Source: Saprospiraceae bacterium (GTDB lineage: Bacteria > Bacteroidota > Bacteroidia > Chitinophagales > Saprospiraceae). Taken from it: a DNA stretch of 38,172 bases. Position 1 is the first letter of the stretch; every line of letters begins with the position of its first letter. Below the pieces are notes generated by a model. The model made no database searches and had not been told where the DNA came from. It saw only the letters and a program-made list of their open reading frames with translations. The translations under genes and the position numbers were made by a program. Where the stretch lies: the NCBI GenBank assembly GCA_958295895.1, contig CATQHI010000033.1, forward strand, positions 1 to 38,172, given 5' to 3'. This document shows positions 31,201-38,172 of this stretch, piece after piece.

Positions 31201-31644
31201 TTAACGTCGCTGCCGGAAAAAATCGGTCACCAGCGCCGCACACTCATCGTGCAGTACGCCGAACTCCAGTACGGTCCTGGGGTGCAACAGCTCGCGGCCG
31301 AAGCGCATGAAGCCGCGCTTGTCGTCGCTGGCCCCGTAGACGATCCGGCTAGTCTGGGCCCAGGCCAGCGCACCGGCACACATCGGGCAGGGCTCCAGGG
31401 TCACGTACAGGGTGCAGTCGCGTAGGTACTTGTCGCCCAGGTGGTTGGCCGCGGCGGTCAGGGCGATGATCTCGGCGTGCGCCGTGACGTCACTGAGCCG
31501 TTCGGTTTCGTTGTAGCCGCGGGCGATGATACGCTCACCGGCGACCACTACGGCACCTACGGGAATCTCCCCGGCAGCGGCGGCCAGCTCGGCCTGCTTC
31601 AGGGCCTGGCGCATGAAGTAAGCATCGTCGTAGACCCTAAGCAT
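31201..31644 (-). CDS. tadA: tRNA-adenosine deaminase / nucleoside deaminase
   Basis: 147 residues. Zinc and catalytic motifs are HAE (56-58) and PCPMC (85-89), with GEIPVGAVVV and ARGYNETE as in TadA, which converts A34 of tRNA-Arg(ACG) to inosine. Some Bacteroidota relatives are guanine deaminases; TadA is favoured by the C-terminal FGRELLHPRTVLEFGVL and length. It overlaps the glycosyltransferase gene by 8 bases and is last in the operon coming from pyrC. Confidence 0.88.
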   Translation of the reverse strand: MLRVYDDAYFMRQALKQAELAAAAGEIPVGAVVVAGERIIARGYNETERLSDVTAHAEIIALTAAANHLGDKYLRDCTLYVTLEPCPMCAGALAWAQTSRIVYGASDDKRGFMRFGRELLHPRTVLEFGVLHDECAALVTDFFRQRR

Positions 31645-32590
31645 CGAGCACGGTTTCGACGAGGTAATGATTGCGGTCGGGGTTGGAACGGGCCACGAGC
31701 TCGGCCAGGAAGCCGGTCACGAAGAGTAGCGTACCCATGATCATCGTCGTCAGACTGATGAAGAACCAGGGGTTATCGGTGACCAGCGTTTTGGGCATGT
31801 GGTTGGCCAGGGCGTAGACCTTGGCGGTGCCGATGTATACGGCCGTGACCAGTCCGATCACGAACATCACCGTACCCAGGGTACCGAAAAGGTGCATGGG
31901 CCGTTTGCCGAACTTGCCTACGAACATCAGACTGAGGAGGTCCAAAAAACCGGTCACGAGCCGGGAGAGACCGAATTTGGAGTATCCGTACTTGCGCGCC
32001 CGGTGTTCGACGACCTTTTCGCCGATGTTGCGAAAGCCGGCCCACTTCGCTAGCAGCGGCATGTGGCGGTGCATATCGCCGTAGACCTCGATGGACTTGA
32101 TGACGTTGCGGCGATAGCTCTTGAGTCCGCAGTTAAAGTCGTGCAGTTCGATGCCGCTGACCTTACGGGTCACGAAGTTGAAGAACTTGGAGGGCAACGT
32201 CTTACCGAGCGGGTCCTTGCGGTTCTTCTTCCAGCCGGACACTACGTCGAAGCCCCCGTCCTTAATCATGCGGTAGAGGGCGGGGATCTCGTCGGGGCTG
32301 TCCTGTAGATCGGCGTCCATGGTGATGATGACCTCTCCGCCGGCGTACTGAAAGCCCACGTTAAGTGCTGGGCTCTTACCGTAGTTGCGTTGGAACTTGA
32401 TACCCTTAAGGCAGTCGTTCTGGGCCACGAGCCGCTGTACCACCGCCCAGCTATCGTCGGTGCTGCCGTCATCGACCAGCCAAACCTCGTAGCTGAAGTC
32501 GTTAGCGCGCATCACGCGGTCGATCCAGGCGGTGAGCTCCGGCAGCGACTCTTCCTCGTTGAACAGGGGGACAACTACGCTGATGTCCAT
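31637..32590 (-). CDS. Glycosyltransferase family 2 with two membrane helices
   Basis: 317 residues. GT-A domain: DISVVVPLFNEEESLPELTA, WLVDDGSTDDSW, QRNYGKSPALNVGFQYA and the DxD metal site ITMDADLQDSPDEIP. The C-terminus has two helices (FGTLGTVMFVIGLVTAVYIG and FFISLTTMIMGTLLFVTGFL). The pattern matches dolichyl/polyprenyl-phosphate sugar synthases (DPM1/GtrB-like), which load a sugar onto a lipid carrier at the inner membrane. It lies just after the dihydroorotase gene and before tadA. The sugar is not predictable. Intact. Confidence 0.9.
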   Translation of the reverse strand: MDISVVVPLFNEEESLPELTAWIDRVMRANDFSYEVWLVDDGSTDDSWAVVQRLVAQNDCLKGIKFQRNYGKSPALNVGFQYAGGEVIITMDADLQDSPDEIPALYRMIKDGGFDVVSGWKKNRKDPLGKTLPSKFFNFVTRKVSGIELHDFNCGLKSYRRNVIKSIEVYGDMHRHMPLLAKWAGFRNIGEKVVEHRARKYGYSKFGLSRLVTGFLDLLSLMFVGKFGKRPMHLFGTLGTVMFVIGLVTAVYIGTAKVYALANHMPKTLVTDNPWFFISLTTMIMGTLLFVTGFLAELVARSNPDRNHYLVETVLDA

Positions 32591-33846
32591 AGCGGCCGTG
32601 GTTAATGGTGGCGAGGATGCGGCCGGGGAGCTCGCGGCCGAGTAGGGGGCTGTTGCTGGTTTTGCCCTTTAGATCGGCGCGGGTGAAGCGGCTGCTACCC
32701 TCCGTAAGGAACAGCGTCAGCTGGGCGGGTGCACCTTTTTCCACGGTCACGGGGGGCAGTCCGAGCAGCCGTCGGGGCCCGGCGGTAAGGGCCGTGATGA
32801 TGGCACCCAGCATCGCTGAGGAAGTTTCCGCTAAGGGTAATAGCTGCGCAGGGCGGTTTCGAGTCCCAGGGCTCCGAAGGCCGCGTAGCTGAATTCCAGG
32901 TCTTTCTCTTCGCCGTGGCGCGCGCGGTGGTGGCTGACGATGGCGTCGATGCGGCCCCCGCTTAGCGCCTCCCGCAGCGCCGCTCGGTCGTGCTCGCTGC
33001 GTAGCGGAGGAGGACCTTAAAATTAGGGTCGAAGCCGAGCAGCTCCCCATCGGCAAAGGTGAGGTGGTGGGCACTGACGGTGCAGCCGATGAGTCCCGGA
33101 GCCTCCGCGCGGTATGCATCCACCAGCTGGAGCCCTGCGGCAGAGGAAAGAAGGTGCAGGATCAGTTTGCCCTCGGTGTACCGCAGAATCGACAGGTCCC
33201 GCTCCAAGGGAATGGTCTCGCACATGGTCGGAATACCCGGTAGCCCCAGCTGTACGCTAATGCTACCCTCGTGCATCTGCCCCTCCTCGGCCAGCTCACC
33301 GTCGTAGGGGGTATCGATCACCGTAGCCCCGAAGCTTTTGCCGTACTCGAGGGCGCGTTTGAGCAAGCTGCCGCTCACGGCGTGGCTGCTGCCGTCGGTA
33401 AAGGCCACGGCGCCGGCGGCCCCGAGCTCCATCATCTCGGTGAGGTCTTGCCCTGCAGTATCGTGGCTTATGGCAGCGATGGGCAGCAGGTCCACCGGCC
33501 CCGTGCCGTTGTGGCTCGCCAGGTAGGTCATGTCGGCCACGGACTGCCGTACGGGTACGGTATTGGGCAGTACGGCCACCGCTACGTAGCCTCCTGCACG
33601 GGCGGAAGCGGTGAGGCTGGCAATATCCTCGCGTTTCCTCATGACCCGGATCGCCCAGGTAGGCACCGATGTCGACGAAGCCGGCACTGAGGTAGGCACC
33701 GGGGTGGTCGAATACCTGCTCCCCGGAGGTTGCATCCAGCGACCCCGCCAGTGCCTGGATAATGCCTTGCTCGATCCGTACGTCCAGTGTGCTGCCGTGG
33801 TGGGGACTGGCGGGATCTACGATGGTAACGGCGCGGAGCAACATGG
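32575..33846 (-). CDS. Dihydroorotase-like protein lacking the HxH metal site (frameshifted)
   Basis: About 420 residues in four frames. ATG 33846 gives MLLRAVTIVDPASPHHGS to SAGFVDIGAYLGDPGHE, slip near 33638, KREDIASLTASARAGGY to FDPNFKVL, slip near 33010, SEHDRAALREALSGGRIDAI to GLETALRS, slip near 32850, then SAMLGAIITALTAGPRRLLG. The end is uncertain; a TAG at 32575 is plausible. True dihydroorotases have DxHxHxR; here the segment reads DIGAYLGDPG, so both metal His are absent. Bacteroidota often carry such degenerate copies annotated pyrC. It may be non-catalytic, perhaps a partner of aspartate transcarbamoylase, or have another role. Confidence 0.8.
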
Positions 33847-33870
33847 CCGGCAAAGGTAGCGCACGCTCGA

Positions 33871-35882
33871 TTAAACCCGCCAGAAGCGGAGCACCAACGC
33901 CTCGGCCAGCAGGAACGCCAGGGTGGCCCAGATGAAGTATTGCCACAGGGGACGGCCCTCGTTTCGTTCCCGGATTTCACTGAGCAGACTGGCCTGACTG
34001 GCTGCGTCCAGGACGGTGACGTTCGGTAGGTCGGCCAGTTCAGCGGCGGAGGTGTACTGGAGGTCGGATTCCCGCCGGTCGTAGTTGAAGGCGAAGGACT
34101 CTACCACCTCCTCGTCGATCACCAGGTCGTAGACGCCGGCCTCGGGGACCTGTCCGCTCAGGCCCAGTACGACGCGGTTGCCCACCGTGCGCTGCTGGGG
34201 GATGAACTCCCCGCCGGGGCCGCGCAGCTTATACACCAGCTCGGCGCTGGCCTGCCGGCGGCCGGTCTGTACCACCTCGTCGCGGCCGATGGTGTAGGCC
34301 AGGGGGCGGCGCTGACCGCTGCTGATGCCCATCTTGTAGAGCATGGGGATGAATATCTCGGCGTTGGTGACCAAGTTACTGTACCGGGAGGGTAGGGGCG
34401 CGCTGCTGAGGTAGAGATTGCCCTCGCCGGTGGTGACCTTGCTGATGGCCGGCCCGCCGTCGCGGTAGGTGAGTAGGGCCTCCTGCCGGCCGCCGCGGGA
34501 GAGCGGGAAGTTGCCCTGGGTGACGGGTAGGTTACGGGCGCGCTGGGTCTGCTCGAAGATGTCGCGAAAGATGAACTCCTCCTCGTTGAGGCCGCTGACC
34601 TCGCGCTCCTGCTCCTGGAAGGGCTGTAGGGTGGGGGCGGGGAAGCCGCCGAGAAAACTTTGGTAGCTAGTTAGGTCGGCCTCCGCTGGGGGAAAAACCA
34701 GCAGATTGCCGCCCTCACGCACGTACTGCCGTAGCTGCTCGGCCAGGCCGGAGGGGACACTGGATAGCTCGGTCAGCACACCAGTTCCTGCTCGGAGAGG
34801 GTGCCGTAGTCGATGTTCTGTACGGAGGTGAAGGTGGGGGTGAAAACGCTCAGTGTCAGGGCGGCGGCCAGGTTGCGGTCGGGGGTGCCGTCGGCGTCGA
34901 TGTTGAGCACGCGCACCCGGTCCGTAGTGCGGAAGGTGAGGTAATAGGTGTCGTCGAACTTTACCGGGAAGTCGGTAATGCTAAGCGTAGCCTGCCCGTT
35001 GCCGCCCTGCCGGATGGGCAGGTACACGCTATCGATCACAAAGTCATTGGCGGGCAGGCGTAGCGTACCCTCGGGTTTGTTCTGCCCCTCGTAGCCCAGG
35101 GTGAGGCGCACGTTGTCTAGCGGCTCATCGCCGTAGTTGCGCACGCGGACCAGCAGCAGGTTGCTCTGTCCGAGCTGGGGCACCGGGGCGTCGAACCAGA
35201 CCGAATCGATGGCTACGTTGCGACTGCGCAGGGCCTCCAGGGGTACTAGATTGACTGTGACTGCGGTGTCCGTTACGTCTAGGTCAGTGACGTTGCGCTG
35301 GAAGTCCGAGACCAGGTAGGCCAGGGCGTAGTCTGCCTCACCGTCCGCCAGGGCCGCCCGCTGCCGGTCCAGGATTTGACTCAGCGGCCGGCTCTCCGGA
35401 CCTACACGGATCGACTCGATCTCTCCAGGGCCGCCTCCTGTCCGATCAGGCGCTGGCTGCGCCCCACTGGCTGCGTTGGTGATGATCTGAAAGCGGTCCT
35501 CCGGCCCGTAGGCACTGACGATATCGCGGGCCCCGGTCGCGCCCCAGCTGCAGCAGCGGCGCCCGGTCGCTTTCGGCGGCCATGCTGAAGCTATTGTCGA
35601 CGTACACGCTCACCGCCTTACGCCCGCTGCGCACCCCCTCCTCGACCGGGATGAAGGGCTGAGCGAAGGCTAGTACCAGCGCAGCCACGGCCAGACAGCG
35701 CAGTAGTAGCACCAGCAGGTTCCGCAGGCGGCTCCGCATACTCCGCTCCTCCTTCACCTCCCGTAGGAAGCGCACGTTGCTGAAGTACACCTTGCGAAAG
35801 CGCCGGAAGTAAAACAGGTGGATGATCACCGGACGGCCAGGGCGGCGAGGGCGTAGAGGAAAGTGGGGGCTAGGAAGGACAT
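33871..35882 (-). CDS. BatA/VWA-domain membrane protein (frameshifted)
   Basis: About 670 residues in four or more frames. ATG 35882 gives MSFLAPTFLYALAALAV (helix 1), slip near 35830, then IIHLFYFRRFRKVYFSNVRF and LRNLLVLLLRCLAVAALVLA (helix 2): the BatA N-terminal module. A von Willebrand A-like domain follows with DNSFS (metal site) near residue 95, slips near 35545 and 35400, then beta domains (VRVRNYGDEPLDNVRLTLGY) and, after a slip near 34785, a glutamine-amidotransferase-like stretch (LRQYVREGGNLLVFPPAEAD). It ends with a membrane helix (WQYFIWATLAFLLAEALVLR). Such proteins are inner-membrane and of unclear function. It is 24 bases upstream of the dihydroorotase gene. Confidence 0.82.
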
Positions 35883-35888
35883 AGGTAG

Positions 35889-35948
35889 ACGCTACGCTGT
35901 TAGTCGGCCTTCGGCCGGTTAGACGCTTCGCGGTAGACCGCTTCGCGG
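35889..35948. repeat. Row of mini-hairpins with a TTC loop
   Basis: CGGCC-TTC-GGCCG (35905-35917), CGC-TTC-GCG (35924-35932) and CCGC-TTC-GCGG (35938-35948), with a weaker GC-TAC-GC at 35891-35897. They are separated by GTTAGA or GTAGA. It fills most of the gap between the BatA-like gene start (35882) and the fumC stop (35976). Confidence 0.65.
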
Positions 35949-35975
35949 GTAGAGGATATAGCCAGTCGGGCTGAG

Positions 35976-37357
35976 CTAGACCATTTCCTCCGGCCGTACC
36001 CAGGCATCAAACTCCTCGCCGTAAGGTACCCCAGGGCAACCGCGGCGGCGCGCAGCGTAGTATCCTCGGCGTGGGCTTTTTTGGCAATGGTGGCGGCCTT
36101 GTCGTAGCCGATCTTGGTGTTGAGGGCGGTGACGAGCATGAGGCTATTGTTCAGGAGCTCGGTGATGCGGGAGTGGTTGGGCTGAATGCCGCGGGCACAG
36201 TTCTCCTCGAAGCTGCGGCAGGCATCGCCGATGAGGCGGGCGCTGATGAGGAAATTATAGATCATCATGGGCTTGAAGACGTTGAGCTCGAAGTGGCCCG
36301 TCATGCCGCCGATATTGATGGCCACGTCGTTGCCGAGTACCTGGGCCATGGCCATGGTAAGGGCCTCGCTCTGGGTGGGGTTGACCTTGCCGGGCATGAT
36401 GCTGCTGCCGGGCTCGTTGGCCGGGATGGTGAGCTCGCCGATGCCGGAGCGCGGACCGCTGGAGAGCATCCGCACGTCGTTGCCGATCTTGGTCAGGCTG
36501 ACGGCCAGGGTCTTAAGCGCTCCGTGGGTCTCGACAATGGCGTCGTGGGCGGCCAGGGCCTCGAATTTGTTGTCCGCGGTGCGGAAGGGATGGCCGGTGA
36601 GGCGGGCAATCTCCTCGGCTACCTTGACGTCGTAACCATCGGGAGCATTGAGCCCGGTACCGACGGCGGTGCCGCCCAGGGCCAGCTCGCTCAGGTGGTC
36701 GAGGGTACTGCGCAGGGCACGCAGGCCGTGGTCGAGCTGACTGACGTAGCCGCTGAACTCCTGGCCCAGGGTCAGGGGGGTGGCGTCCATAAAGTGGGTG
36801 CGGCCGATCTTGACCACCTCGGCCATCTCCTCTGATTTGGCGCGTAGGGTGTCGCGCAACTGTTCGACGCCGGGGATGGTATTGCTCACCAGCGCCCCGT
36901 AGGCCGCGATGTGCATCGCGGTGGGGAAGGTGTCGTTGCTCGACTGGCTCTTGTTGACGTCGTCATTGGGGTGAAGGGTGGTGTTGCCCTCATCTAGCTT
37001 GCCGCCCTGCAGTACGTGGCCGCGGTTAGCGATCACCTCGTTGACGTTCATATTAGACTGGGTGCCGGAGCCGGTCTGCCAGACGACGAGTGGAAACTCT
37101 TCGTCGAGTTCGCCGGCTAAGATCTCGTCGGCAACGCGGCCGATCAGCTCAGCTTTTTCACTGTCAAGCACACCCAGCCCGGCGTTGGTGTTAGCGGCGG
37201 CCTTTTTGAGAATAGCGAAGGCGCGGATTATTTCCTCGGGCATCCGCTGTCCCCCGATATCGAAGTTGGTGAAGCTGCGCTGGGTCTGGGCACCCCAGTA
37301 GCGGTCGGCCGGTACGGCGATGGTACCGATGCTGTCTTTTTCCTGGCGGGTCGTCAT
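35976..37357 (-). CDS. fumC: Class II fumarate hydratase (one frameshift near the C-terminus)
   Basis: About 460 residues. Hydrates fumarate to malate in the citric acid cycle. ATG 37357 gives [20 protein letters not shown]. Motifs: [35 protein letters not shown] (substrate site), [15 protein letters not shown] (catalytic His in GRTH) and the signature [11 protein letters not shown]. Restoring one base near 36025 gives [18 protein letters not shown] and TAG at 35976-35978, the family's usual end, where the uncorrected frame runs on into the mini-hairpins. Its ATG overlaps the epimerase stop (ATGA). Confidence 0.95.
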
Positions 37358-38172
37358 GTGATCGTGATTTGGGGCCGTGAAGGTAGCAGATATTCGGGGC
37401 GTAGCCGGGCCCCCAGTCCGGGCGTGTCGGGCACGGTGATAGCACCGCCTGCCCCGTAGGTGATGCCGCCCTCCACGGGGTCCTCCTCCTGCATCAGCGG
37501 GGTATCGAAGTCGCAGTAGGCCACCCCGCTCGGCACTCAGGGCGAAGTGGGCCGCGGCGGTGAAACCCAGACGGCTTTCCAGGAATCCTCCCACTTGTAA
37601 GGGTACGTCTGTCGTCTCGGCGATTTGCCGTGCACCGTAAAGCCCCCCGGACTTACTCAGCTTGATGTTGATGCGGTCCACCGCCCGATGGCCAGCAGGC
37701 GGCGGGCGTCGGCGGCGTTCCAGCAGCTCTCGTCGGCCATGAGCGGAATGGGGCTCAGACGGCGGAGCTCCGGCAGCAGGTTCCAGTCGTAGCGGTCGAT
37801 GGGCGCCTCGCAGTGCTGGATATTATAGCCGGCCATACCCCGTAGTGCCTCCACGGCCTCCTCAAAACTCCATCCCTGATTGGCGTCGATGCGCAGCGGC
37901 ACGTCGGGACCCACTGCGGCGGAGATAGCGGCGATGCGGGCGATGTCTTCCTGTGTGCCCGCCCCAGTTTCACCTTGATCACCGGAAAGCCAGCGGCCTG
38001 AACTTCCCGGCCGTGGCGACCATCTCCTCTACCGTACCCAGGCTCACGGTGTAGTCGGTATATAAGGTTCGGGCTTCGGCACCCCCCAGGTAGCGGTACA
38101 GCGGCAGGCCCGCGGCTGGGCGGCCAGGTCGTGCAGGGCCATATCGAAGGCTGATTTCAGCGCATAGTTGCC
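37354..38172 (-). CDS. Dipeptide epimerase, enolase superfamily (partial, frameshifted)
   Basis: The 3' part (about 270 residues) of a gene that continues past the window. Pieces in order: [24 protein letters not shown] (catalytic Lys pair, KxK), [19 protein letters not shown] (Asp ligand), CEAPIDR (Glu), LMADESCW (Asp), NIKLSKSGG (second catalytic Lys) and [20 protein letters not shown]. The spacing and the KxK plus NIKLxKxGG pair match L-Ala-D/L-Glu-type dipeptide epimerases, which act in murein peptide recycling. Slips lie near 37535, 37685, 37960, 38000 and 38115. The stop TGA overlaps the fumC ATG, so the two are coupled. Confidence 0.82.

Noticed and set aside
1..38172. tRNA or rRNA genes
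   Set aside because: No cloverleaf with a T-loop GGTTCGAAT-type motif and CCA-side pairing, and no rRNA stretch, was found by eye.

Overview
The window reads as one piece of a GC-rich Bacteroidota chromosome, most likely a Saprospirales/Lewinella-like bacterium (placement inferred). Markers are a 31-residue AURKAIP1/COX24-type ribosomal protein, a DUF4293 protein, a BatA-type membrane protein, a Bacteroidota-style dihydroorotase, and several promoters with the TAnnTTTG -7 box. No tRNA, rRNA or CRISPR array was seen.

Layout. 1-2.8 kb (+): a sugar-acid cassette of an RraA-like aldolase/decarboxylase fragment, an enolase-superfamily dehydratase and a BASS transporter. 2.8-6 kb: secreted metalloprotease, VOC protein and a lipoprotein. 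6.2-8.6 kb: a complete IS66-type element with 31-bp inverted repeats and an 8-bp target duplication. 8.7-12.6 kb: DUF6624 lipoprotein, two proteins of unknown function and a serine hydrolase. 13.2-19.7 kb (-): a peptide secretion island. 20-32.6 kb: mostly intact housekeeping genes (rsmA, SMP-30 lactonase, M20 amidohydrolase, HEAT-cyclophilin lipoprotein, RNase G, HU, YicC, gmk, tadA, glycosyltransferase). 32.6-38.2 kb: degenerate dihydroorotase, BatA-like protein, fumC and a dipeptide epimerase.

The most interesting part is the peptide island. A C39-peptidase ABC exporter (PCAT), its HlyD partner, an HTH protein and two small unknown proteins lie beside a cluster of tiny genes, most too short for routine calling. 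Five encode 40-54 residue precursors with short leaders ending in Gly-Gly, and a sixth has a look-alike leader ending in Ala-Gly. Their predicted cores differ from one another. The cluster is preceded by three tandem copies of a promoter module: a 19-bp inverted repeat at a fixed distance from a -7 box. It ends at a strong terminator, 11 bases beyond which starts a two-helix membrane protein that could be an immunity protein. A further small gene has a perfect 20-bp palindrome where its transcript should start. I see no modification enzyme, so these look like unmodified double-glycine bacteriocins or signalling peptides.

A short GC-rich repeat (core GCGGGGCCGCRGGTGCAA) occurs six times, twice inside coding sequence. 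Single-base frameshifts crowd into the first 5 kb and last 5.5 kb, suggesting poorer base accuracy near contig ends rather than true gene decay; broken genes there are annotated as single genes.
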